64,000 bases of DNA from Antilocapra americana (taxonomy: Eukaryota > Chordata > Mammalia > Artiodactyla > Antilocapridae). The stretch's first letter is position 1; the number at the start of each line of letters is the position of its first letter. The stretch lies in contig ML664161.1 of NCBI GenBank assembly GCA_007570785.1, forward strand, positions 44,168,418-44,232,417, written 5' to 3'. The notes under the pieces were generated by a model. It searched no databases. It was given only the letters and a program-made list of their open reading frames with translations, and had not been told where the DNA came from. Made by a program: the position numbers and the translations under genes. Positions 44,100 through 54,400 of this stretch are shown in pieces.

Positions 44100-44730
44100 A
44101 CTGTTAATATTATCCTTATTTTGCAGATGAGGAAATGTGGCCCAAGGAGGTAAGCCCTCTCTCAAAGTCACATATCTTGGGAGTGGTGGCACTCGATGGT
44201 AACATAGGCAGTCTTCCTTCAAAGCCTATGCTGTGCTGCCCTCCTACAGTGTGTAGGGTATGGAAGCGCCATAATAGTCCATTCCTGTGGCCAGTGCTGT
44301 GGTAAGCTGCAGGAGCCCCTTACCACATTCAGCTCTCACAGTTAGCCTATGAACTGAGTATATTTAAATACCACCCCACTCTTCTTTATAGATGAGGAAA
44401 TTGAACTCTAGAGGTGGAATAAGCTATGAATGTTATAATGCTTATAAGAAGTAAAGCCAGGCCTTGAAGCTCTTTTTTAAAACAATTATTGGACTTCTAA
44501 CTTAAAAGAAATAACTAATATAGCATGGTGGCTAAGGGTGCAAGTGTTGCCATCAGAAAACTTGGATTCATGTGCTGACTCTATTACTTGGGCTGTGTCC
44601 TTTGGTCAAATTAATTTCTCCCATAGAGGTATTACCTTTCTTATAGGGTTGTGAGGATTACGTGAGATAAATGGATGTGTAAATATGCTAAGAATAGGAC
44701 CTGATTCACAAGCATTCTGTAATGACTGCC
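44100..44730. repeat. MIR-type fragments
   Basis: TTATTTTGCAGATGAGGAAA (44120s), GATGAGGAAATTGAACTC (44390s) and TTGTGAGGATTACGTGAGAT (44650s) are three MIR-type pieces of different orientation or age. Confidence 0.5.
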
Positions 44731-44912
44731 AGTTTTGGGGTAAATACACTAGTCCCTCTGTATTTCTAGATTTTTAAAGACATTCTATAGTGCCTTTATA
44801 TTTTTCTCAATATTTAGATCCACTGTTTTAAATTTAAAGATGTTGTAAGGCAGAAATAATACATGTTGAGCATATTATTTGAAAATAACTAACATGCTGT
44901 TTAAAAATAAGT

Positions 44913-45122
44913 TTGTTGTTATTTAGTCGCTAAGTTGTGTCCGACTCTTTGCGATCCCATGGACTGTAGCCTGCCAGGCTTCTCTGTCCGTGGGATTTCC
45001 CAGGCAAGAATACTAGAGTGGGTTGCCATTTCCTTCTCCAGGTGGTCTTCTTGACTGGGATCAAACCCGGGTCTCCTGCCTTAGCAGGCAGATTCTTTAC
45101 CACTAGCATCATTGGGAAGCCC
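44913..45122 (-). mobile_element. Bov-tA SINE, antisense
   Basis: GTTATTTAGTCGCTAAGTTG opens it, GATCAAACCCGGGTCTCCTG is the reversed B-box region, and GGGAAGCCC closes it. Confidence 0.9.
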
Positions 45123-45234
45123 AATATTACCAATAAATGCATAATACACAGTTTTTGGAAAATCATTGTGTAACATGAAAGAAACCAATAGAATATTATA
45201 TAGCTATTTTTCTTATTAACCATTGAGAAATAAT

Positions 45235-46220
45235 TTATACACAATAAAATACACCCATACATATGTTTAAAGACAACAATTCATTGACTTTGGCGGTTGT
45301 GTATACACACAGCACTACCAGCACAATTCCTTCATCTCCAGAAGAGTCTTCTGTCTCTCTGCAGTGCATCTCTCCCTTTGCTCCAGCTTTAGGCAACCAG
45401 TGATCTGCTTTTGATCATCATAAAAAGCATTTTATATAAATGAAATCACACACATTGTTTGCATTTTATATAAATGAAATCACACACATTGTAATATTTT
45501 GTACCTGGCTTCTTTCACTCATCCTAATTGAGATTCATCCATGTTGTGTGTATCAGTTTCTTCCTTTTTACATCTGAGTAGTATTCCATTGTATATATAT
45601 TTATCCATTCACCTGTCAATAGCCATTTTGGTGGTTTCCAATTTTTTTGCTATTGTGAATATGGCTGCTGTGAACATTCACATATGAGGCTTTGTATGAA
45701 CAAAATTTTTATTCTCTTGGGAAAATACCTTAGAGGTGGAATGACTTGGTAAATGTTTAACTTTTTTTTTTTAATTTTTTTTCCTTTTTATTTTATTTAT
45801 TTATTTATTTTTATTGTTTTTGCCATACAATGACATGATATCACCATGGGTTTACATATGCTTCCCCTCCAGAACCCCCCTCCCTCCTCCCTCCCCCAAT
45901 GTTTAACTTTTAAAGAAACTACCAACTGGTGTGTCTGAAGTGGTTGTTTTACCTTTCATTTCAATAGCAGTATATGAGAGTTCCATTTGCTCTACATCCT
46001 TCCACATTTTTAAAGTTTTACCCATCCCAGTATGAAATGTGTGCATTGTGGTGTGCAATTCTCTAGAGCCCTACTGTTACACATTTTTCCATGTGTTTAT
46101 TGACTGTTCATATATCTCATGTGAAGTATTCGAAGTCCTTTGCCATTTAAAAATTTTAGGTGGTTTTTTTCTTATTGAATTATAAGTTTCTTTTTTTAAA
46201 AATTCTGGATGCAAAGTTCT
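45235..46220 (-). mobile_element. Old L1 3' region, antisense, with nested young L1
   Basis: The + strand has GAATATGGCTGCTGTGAACA, GAGTAGTATTCCATTGTATA and TTTATTGACTGTTCATATAT. A 32-bp unit is repeated at 45427-45458 and 45461-45492. A younger L1 piece is inserted at 45766-45898. Confidence 0.75.
45766..45898 (-). mobile_element. Short young L1 insertion, antisense, with target-site duplication
   Basis: It starts with T-rich sequence (reversed tail) and contains TTGTTTTTGCCATACAATGA and ACCATGGGTTTACATATGCT. The flanks AATGTTTAACTTTT at 45752-45765 and 45899-45912 are identical over 14 bp. Confidence 0.88.
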
Positions 46221-46776
46221 TTGTCACATATTGTTAGGTTGTAGCCATTTAAAAACAATGTTTTGTAACCAGTAACATTAGTTAGGTGCTTAAAAATAAT
46301 AATGATCTCTGGCTGTGCCAGGGAGCAGCTGGGAGAGCAAAACTGGTACACTGAGAAATCTGTCAAGCCAAGTCTATATTTTGTGCACTTAGAGTCCTGC
46401 GACCAAAGAGCCCACGACATAAAATACTCCTAAAGGCCTAAAAGACCAACAGAGATACTAAAGACCAACAGAGATAACATAGCATAAGATAAATAAAACA
46501 AAAATGTCTCCGTGACATACCTTTGCTGATGATAGTCTGTGATCAGGGAAGCTTTGAGCCATTTTGTATTATGGGCATATCTTTCAAAGTGTTCAAGTTA
46601 CCAGTAAGAGCATTCTTAGGATAATAATCATAAGCTAGACATCCATATTAAACTGTGATGATAAACTGTGTGGTTGCTGGGCTTTCTGTTTGGCTTTGAT
46701 CCTGAATCCTGGCCCATGAAATGGGTGGGGCCAGAGGGCGAATGAGTGAGCTGACCCAGAGAGGCGCCTCCTGGCA

Positions 46777-46786
46777 GCGCATGCGC
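46777..46786. promoter_or_regulatory. NRF1-type palindrome
   Basis: The sequence GCGCATGCGC is the core of the NRF1 recognition site and is a perfect palindrome. It lies 34 bp upstream of the X-box, inside the CpG patch. Binding is inferred. Confidence 0.5.
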
Positions 46787-46819
46787 CGGCGTCTCCTCCC
46801 GACGGGAAGGTGTGTGGGC

Positions 46820-46833
46820 GTTGCTGTGGTAAC
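46820..46833. promoter_or_regulatory. X-box-like RFX site
   Basis: GTTGCTGTGGTAAC is an imperfect inverted repeat. It fits the RFX X-box layout (GTNRCC, short spacer, RGYAAC) with a perfect right half-site and one mismatch in the left half. X-boxes drive many ciliary genes, and CFAP44 is one, so position and gene class agree. Confidence 0.65.
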
Positions 46834-46900
46834 CGCTGTAAACGGAGAACTGGGACTGATGCTGTGACTGGGAACGCGGAGCGCCCGCGGAGTACCTTCG
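46834..46900 (+). other. CFAP44: Probable CFAP44 non-coding exon 1 (5' edge unknown)
   Basis: The stretch ends CCTTCG|GTAAGC with a strong donor at 46901. The first coding exon has five untranslated bases between its acceptor and ATG, so at least one upstream non-coding exon must exist. This GC-rich donor is the best candidate. The start coordinate is arbitrary because no transcription start can be read. Confidence 0.5.
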
Positions 46901-49465
46901 GTAAGCCTGGCAGTTCCCACAACCTCCCCCTCAAATCTATTAGGGAGTCAGGGAGCAGTGAGCTCCATTTGGACTTCTCTTAAGCTGAACTAGTGTTTTC
47001 CGGAGTTCGTTGGAAACATATTCCTTATCCTGTCTATTGATCAGTTCACCAAACATGTGAAGTGACAGCATTCGCAGGAACGGGGCTCCACACTGTGGAT
47101 ACAAAGTGGTCACAGTTCCTGCCTGCAACTTGTTCATAATCTAGCTAAGGAGGGTAACAGGACAGCAGGAGTCCAAGTTAGACCCGGCTGAGCCCAAACC
47201 GGGGGAGGTGGGGTGGTTGATGGGAAAATGACTGGGTTTTCAGTCAACAAGACACCCAATCCCACACCAAGCGGTGTGACACTCGGCAGGTTGACCTTCT
47301 ACACTAGTTTCCTCATCTAGGCAGGGAAGGTGGTGGTGCTTATTTCATGGGGTTCCTGTTACAATTAAATAGGATAATACAGGTCAAGTATGAAGCACAT
47401 GCAAGACGCAGTAGGATATAGTAGCCTACAAGTAGGCAGCATGTCCAGGCAACGGTGAGTTGTCCCTGTTGGCTACTCACTAAAACTTCTGGGAAGGAAG
47501 AGGGGCTGAGGAGGGTTCTGGAAGGGGGAAGGTGACAGGAGATCAATTGCAGACTTTACAATGAAGACCTTTGTGCCACACCAAGGAATCTGAGTTCTTA
47601 TTTCGTGGCAATGAGGAACCACAAAGTTTTAAACAAGCAGAGTGGCACATTAAAAGCCAAGTTTTAGAAATATAACAGGCAGTGTAGAAATGGACCAGAG
47701 AAGGGAGAGAATGAAGCTGTGGTAATGGTAGAGGTGAGACAGGATGGGGACCAGAACTAGGATGGTGACAGTAGGACTAGAAGGCAGAGAACAGACACAA
47801 AAGGCGTAATAACTGGGCACTTGGCAACAGGACTTGGAAGTCCGTTGCATGAGTTGGGTGACAGGAAAGGATGCAGAGTAATTGCTCTGCTTTCTCGTCT
47901 ATAAAATGTTCATAACTCATGGAGTTTTGAGAAATATATGAAACAATAAACAGTATATATAAAATCCTCAGAACTGTGCTTGGTAAACATTAAAAAAAAG
48001 ACAAAAAAAAAAAAAAACCCATGAGCTATTATTCTCTCCACAGTTGTATTTCACACTGTAAAGGAAAAACTGAGTGTCTGTTTTTACACAGGAATCTCTA
48101 TGACTCAATGTGAGCGGTTCTGGCACTCTGAGTTTGTGAAAGTGGGGACTGACTCTAGAATCTAGGAAATGAATCTGAGTAATGTCACCGTGGGGAGCTC
48201 TCTGGCTTCCAGCCAATCTCCTTCTAGCAACACATACTCTGCATCACTGTGTACTGTAATTTTCTTTTTTCTTTATACTTCTTCAGTGTTGATTCAAAAC
48301 TTCACAGTCTACCTAGTGAGTTGGTTAACAGGATTAGCTATAGGCTGGAACAATGAGTGTGAATCTAATGAAAATAGGTGAAAGTTCTACAAATAGACTC
48401 CCAAATCTAGCTAGTTTAATTGTATAAGATAATACATGGTTAGGAACACACAAATAAGGTTTAGTGATTCTAGTTGGCTACAAATGGATTATGAAGAGTC
48501 AGTATATCATAAGCCTGCTTACCCCACCATTGCAAGATAATGTAATTAATATTAGGCCACCTTGAAAGAACACAATGTCCCTAACCAGTAAAGTGATGGT
48601 TCATATCTTCTGGAAAATGTCCAGATCCTTCAAAGTACATATAAAATTGGGAGGGGTGTATGATGCACTGGTAATTAATTTCTTGATCTGTCCAGATTCT
48701 GAAAAAAGTTGAAAACATGTTAGTGAGGAATAGTTGAAAGAATTGAGATGATTCAGCTGGGAAAAGAGGATCTAGGGAGGAAAGTAAACCAGCTACAATT
48801 ATTTGAATGGCTATAGTAAACAGAAAAATTTGTCATGTGTGTTCCCACAATAATAAACGCCAAATAGATCCAAGTTGCAGCAAGGGAGATGTTGTAGAAT
48901 ATAAAATGAGCTTACTAAGAAATAGAAAGTGCTCATCAACAGAATGTGCTTCCTCTCTTGATAAGTTTAATTTGAAGCTGGTGTCTCTTGGTGTGTTCTT
49001 TCATTTGTTCCTTTACTGAGGAAGTGATGCATTCATCCCTATTTTATATAGTGAATGTCAGGCACTGTTCTTTGAAAACTGTTCAGTATCAACTCACTGA
49101 GCTCTCAGAACAACCTTGTGAAATAGGTACTGCACTTTACAGACGAGATGGCACAGAGAGGTTAAACACTTACTCAACACCCCACAACTAGTAACAAGAA
49201 GAGCCTAGATTGCTTTTCTAGTGGTGCTGGGATTGAGCTGTAGATGTGTGATTTATATTGGATGAGAGGTTGGACCAGATTAAGCCTTTTTCAACTGTCA
49301 AGATTGTATGGTCATATTTATTGGGCCCTCGCTGTATTAAAGAGAATGTATAGTAATTATAGTAAAATTCACATTTTTCCAGTACCTACAAGGAGTTTGC
49401 TCTAAACCACTGATCTTTACCCCGGTTACTATTCTCTGGCTGCCCAAAAGAATTACAGAGGGAAA
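46901..49465. other. CFAP44: CFAP44 first intron, 5' part
   Basis: About 47220-47440 is MIR-like (CACTCGGCAGGTTGACCTTC, TTTCCTCATCTAGGCAGG), and 49050-49200 is another old MIR/L2-type piece (TTTACAGACGAGATGGC). The rest shows nothing I can support. Confidence 0.5.
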
Positions 49466-49469
49466 GTGA

Positions 49470-49675
49470 AAGTGAAGTCGCTCAGTCGTGTCTGACTCTC
49501 TGCGACCCCATGGATGGTAGCTTACCAGGCTCCTCCATCCATGGGATTTTCTAGGCAAGAATACTGGAGTGGGTTGCCATTTCCTTCTCCAGGAGATCTT
49601 CCTGATCCAGGAATTGAACCTGGGTCTCCCACATTATAGGCAGACACTTTACCGTCTGAGCCACCAGGGGAGTCA
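49470..49675 (-). mobile_element. Bov-tA SINE, antisense
   Basis: GTGAAGTCGCTCAGTCGTGT opens it and GGAATTGAACCTGGGTCTCC and GAGCCACCAGGGGA close it. Confidence 0.9.
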
Positions 49676-51333
49676 TTACATAGGAAGTGAGACCGTAAGA
49701 ATGGTATGCTGTGAAACATTTTCCAAGTGATTCTAAAGTGCAGCCAGAGTTGAGAACTGTGGGTATAAAAGATCTCATTTAATATTTACAATGATTCTGC
49801 CAGACAACCTTATCATCCCCATTTTATATATAAAAGGACTAACAGGTTAAGGGATGCTAGGAGCTTGGCCCTTGGCCAAGCTAACCATTTTTTCTTGGCC
49901 AAACAAGTCTCTCTGGCATCAAAGCCTCACCAGGTTATAGCTTCCCACTTCCTTCATTCTAAAAAAGTTAAAATGAGCAAAAAATCAAGAGAGGGTGTCA
50001 TTATTATGTCAGTGCAAGAAAACAGATGGGTTAAACTCTATGTCCAGAAGATGAAGGTAGGTGGTAGTCATCCTACCCTCTCATGCACTGATCATGTAGT
50101 GTAGATCATGGCTACTTTGGGCATATAGTCTTTCTTGGGAGATCAGAATGGTATAATAATGCAGTAGTTCAGTTAATTTTCATAGTGGCCTTATAAGAAG
50201 TTTTCTCTATATTCCCATTTTACAACTGAGGAATTGATGTAAAGTTTTATTAGCTAGTTATGTGGCAAAACTGGGATTCAAACCTGAATCTAACGACAGA
50301 TTTGATCCAAATAGAACTTCTACTCTGCCTGCCAGCCATGCCATGGAAGAATGCTGAGGAAACAAGTAATCTTTAGTGCAGGGAAAGGAAGACTTAGAAG
50401 AAAAATACAGTAGGTGTTCTCATCTACAAGAGCTGCATTAGAGAGGACAGAGAAAACTTCTCATGGCATTCCCCTCCTTAAAGACCTCCAGTGGCATTCA
50501 ATTGCCATAGAAAGAAGTTCTAAACTCCTTAGCCAAATTTAGAGACAATTATATAGTCTGCTACCTGCCTCCTCTTCAGTGTCCATTTTACTCTCCTGAT
50601 CTAGCCAGTAGCCTGCTTTCAGCCTTTCACAGACACAAGCATTTCTCTGAAGCTCCCTCACTTCCCACCTCATGCCTGGCCAACCTCTTCTAATCACCCA
50701 TCTCAGATGCCTCTTTGCTAACCTCAGACGTGGTTTAATCTTCTGGCTATATGTGCCCACAGCACCCGAAGTTTTGTAACACTCATTACATTTTAATTGC
50801 TTGTTTAATCCCTGTCTTTCTAAACAAGCTCCACTAAGTTAAGGATCGTATCTTTCTAGTTCAGTACTATAATTTAGTGCCTAACATAAGACTTGATACA
50901 GAGAATATGTCCTCAACAAATATTTAAATATTGAAATTGATTAGCAACACCAGGGGAATTTGATGATGGGAAGAGGAAGCAGAGGGGATGAACCCGAGGC
51001 AGGATGGCAGAGGGTTAATTTTGATGGTGGAGTACTTAGGGAATGATGATGGGCTTGGGTGGTGTCTCACTGTGGACCTCTGGAAAACAAAAGAGCACCA
51101 TGGTGACAAGTTTGCTTGGAGAAAGGGAGTATCTGACTCTCTTTTGCCACTCTGCAGAGGTCTCTGATGGTAGTTGTGGCCTCCTACCGGTAAAGTCATT
51201 TCTGATACTGTGTAAACATATGATTGTCAACACATATGTTGTTTGGTGCTTGTGGGATTTGTTGAGGGGAAAAAAATTCTGATTTCTGTTTTATAGCTCT
51301 CTCCCTTTCTCCGTCTCAATTTTATGCTTACAG
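49676..51333. other. CFAP44: CFAP44 first intron, 3' part
   Basis: It has short MIR/L2-like pieces (about 49780-49850 and 50190-50290) and otherwise no recognised element. A C/T-rich tract (CTCTCTCCCTTTCTCCGTCT) precedes the first coding exon. Confidence 0.45.
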
Positions 51334-51338
51334 AGAAA

Positions 51339-51435
51339 ATGAAGGAACCAGATGATCAGGATACTGATGGGGGGAAATCAGATAGATCAAAGAGTGACAG
51401 AGGGCAGTCTCATTCCTCTAGATCTGCATCAAGAA
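51339..51435 (+). CDS. CFAP44: CFAP44 first coding exon
   Basis: The exon starts at 51334 after TTACAG, with AGAAA before ATG at 51339-51341. It encodes [20 protein letters not shown] and ends RSASR. The donor is GTAAGT at 51436; phase 1 at the end. The sequence is highly charged and Ser-rich, with no fold expected. Confidence 0.93.
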
Positions 51436-54400
51436 GTAAGTAAAAATTTAGGTAAAATAATTTTTAAAGAGTGCATATCTAAGTTTATATGACAGAAAAG
51501 TTTACTTGTTTAATTCCCTTACTAAACTTTTAAGTTCTTTAGGGGGCAGATTCTGTGTTTTAATCATTTTATCTCTAGCTCCTAAAGAACAGAGAAGCTA
51601 CTATCATCTCTATGCAGGTAATGACCCATCTTCGCATCTGGTCTGGCTTCTTCCTGTTGGGTCTACAAGGTCTTTAGTGGGCCCCTTTGATACAGCGCAG
51701 AGGAGAGAGAACTGGACTTCAGTTTTGAGTCCTGGGTCTACCACTTAGAGATGCTTGATCTTAGATAAATTATTTCAGCTTTCTGCGCCACAATTTTCCT
51801 ACCCACAGAATGACCATTGTGAGCTGTCTGAGAATTAAATTGGATACCATACATGGAAGAATATCATATGCAGACTGAAGGGAAAATGAAGAACTTTGTA
51901 ATAGGATTTTTAAAAGACTGCTGGTTCTTTCATCATGGTGTAAGGTAGCTTACTGGAATCTTGACTTTTTTCAGTTTCTAGTCCTAAGTCAAGCTTCAGA
52001 AATACAATTTTTACTAATCACCTAGAGGAGATCAGGTCTTGGGGAAATAAATTTACTTATAAATTGTACATTAAGTTCTTTCAGTTTATCTGAGGCAGTA
52101 TCTGGCCAATCCATGATTTCTCCATATTATGTTTTATTTTAGGTGTTTATCTCCTCTTGCTTGGACTTTTGTAACAAAGATCTCTACTCAAGTCATCCTG
52201 TTCATACCTCCGCTGGAGTTATCCTCCCCAAATATCAGACTCCTCAAAAATCTTCAGTTTGCATCTCTTTTATTTTTCCATTTACACTTTCCTCTGCTTC
52301 CTGCATTTATGACAGAGGGTTGTCTACTTTATAGTTTCTAGTCCTTTGCAGCATTTTCCTGGATGGATGGATTTAATGATAATGACCCTTTGTCCAGCAC
52401 TGCTGGTTAGTTTTTCTTTCCAAGCTCCACTTTTCCTATCAGTGTCACAGCTCTTCAACTAGGCTCAGAATATTCATTTTTAGAAAAATGATTTACACCC
52501 CTTCACTTGTATTCACTCCCAGTTCCATTATCCTAGCTGGTAGCCTTAATTCACTTCATGGCAGCTTGGGTATTAAGCTTTTAATATTGTAATCTAGAGA
52601 CAGGGAAATAATATTTGATTGTGATAATCACATGGAAGAGCTAAGATATCTGTTAATTACTATTATTGGAGAATAGTTACCCAGGGGTCCCTCTTGGGGC
52701 AATTTAAGAAATGGGGCCACATTTAGGTGTCCAGGATTATTTTCTTTCCATCCAAATGCATGAATCCTACAGAACCCTATCCTGTTGTCTTGTTAATTGG
52801 CTTGGCCCAGCTTTATCACCCCATTCATATTAGTCTTGGGCCTTGTTTCTCATCTTTTACCTTTATCTCAGCTAGATCTTGGCTCAGACAGTAAAGAATC
52901 TGCCTGTGGGTTCGATCCTTGGGTTGGGAAGATCCCCTGGAGAAGGGAATGGCTACCCACTCCAGTATTCTTGCCTGGAGAATCCCATGGACAGAGGAGC
53001 CTGGTGGACTACAGTCCATGGAGTCACAAAGAGTCAGACACGACTGAGGACTAACACTTTCACTTTCACAGCTAGATCTGCTAGGTGGTTCCATTTATTT
53101 CTGGCACACTTACCATTTCTGCCATGTTATTCTGAAATTTTACCTGGCCCTTTCACCTGCTCAACATGGTATATTTGAACCACAGTCACGTTTGGACTTG
53201 ACCTAAATGTCAGCTTAGACCTGTTAGTAGGTCTCTTTTACTCCCATTCCAATTCTCTTTCTCCTCTAGCTTGTTCTAAAGAGAATAGTCTGACTTATAC
53301 CTGGGGTATCATTCAGAGATAAATAGTCATACCCAGAGAAGTTTATTCTTGTCTGTGCTTAGTCACTCAGTCAGCTTTATTTATCTTTGACATAGAAGTG
53401 AAGTGAAAGTTGCTCAGTCATGTCTGACTCTTTGCAACCCCATAGACTATGTAGAATTCTCCAGGCCAGAATACTGGACTGGGTAGCCATTCCCTTCTCC
53501 AGCAGATCTTTCCAACCCAGGGATCAAAGCCAGGTCTCTCACATTGCAGGCGGATTCCTTACCAGCTGAGCCACTAGAGAAGCCCTTAAAAGGTCCTATA
53601 TAAATAATAAGTTGTCAAATCAAATTAAATTGAAAAAACGATAGCAGCATACCAGAAAATATTTTTTTCTTTACTTTTTACTTTCTTATAAGTCTGTTTT
53701 GATAGGAAATAGACTGGTTCAGTTCAGTTCAGTTGCTCAGTTGTGTCCGACTCTTTGCGACCCCATGTACCGCAGCATGCCAGGCCTCCCTGTCCATCAC
53801 CAACTTCCGGAGTCCACCCAAACCCATGTCCATTGAGTTGGTGATGGCATCCAACCATCTCATCCTCTGTGGTCCCCTTCTCCTCCTGCCCTCAATCTTT
53901 CACACCATTGGGGTCTTTTCCAATGAGTCAGCTCTTTGCATGAGAAGTATTGGAGTTTCAGCTTCAACATCAGTCCTTCCAATGAACACCCAGGACTGAT
54001 CTCCTTTAGAATGGACTTGTTGGATCTCCTTGCAGTCCAAGGGACTCTCAAGAGTCTTCTCCAACACCACAGTTCAAAAGCATCAATTCTTCGGCGCTCA
54101 GCTTTCTTCACCGTCCAACTCTCACATCTATACATGACTACTGGGAAAACCATAGCCTTGACTAGACGGACCTTTGTTGACAAAGTAATGTCTCTGCTTT
54201 TTAATATGCTGTCTAGGTTGGTCATAACCTTCCTTCCAAGGAGTAAGCGTCTTTTAATTTCATGGCTGCAATCACCATCTGCAGTGATTTTGGAGCCCAG
54301 AAAAATAAAGTCTGACACTGTTTCCACTGTTTCCCCATCTATTTGCCATGACTGGTAAGAAAGTGAAAATGGAGATTAACTCATAGGAAAAGGTTTAAAC

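Larger units (their letters stand above)
46720..46900 (+). promoter_or_regulatory. CFAP44: CFAP44 CpG-rich promoter
   Basis: This is the clearest CpG-dense patch of the window, just upstream of CFAP44, with CGCC, GCGC and CCGGCG runs in otherwise AT-rich DNA. It has no TATA box, holds an NRF1-type palindrome and an X-box-like site, and ends in a good splice donor at 46901. The pattern fits a TATA-less promoter of a ciliary gene. The start site itself is not visible. Confidence 0.65.

Noticed and set aside
46635..46934. Minus-strand frames of 99 and 90 codons across the promoter patch
   Set aside because: They overlap in two frames of CpG-rich DNA with no homology; the plus-strand donor and promoter motifs explain the region better.
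53860..54327. 155-codon minus-strand frame as a host gene
   Set aside because: The translation is the C-terminal region of the BovB LINE; it recurs broken at 31.9, 58.2 and 61.0 kb.
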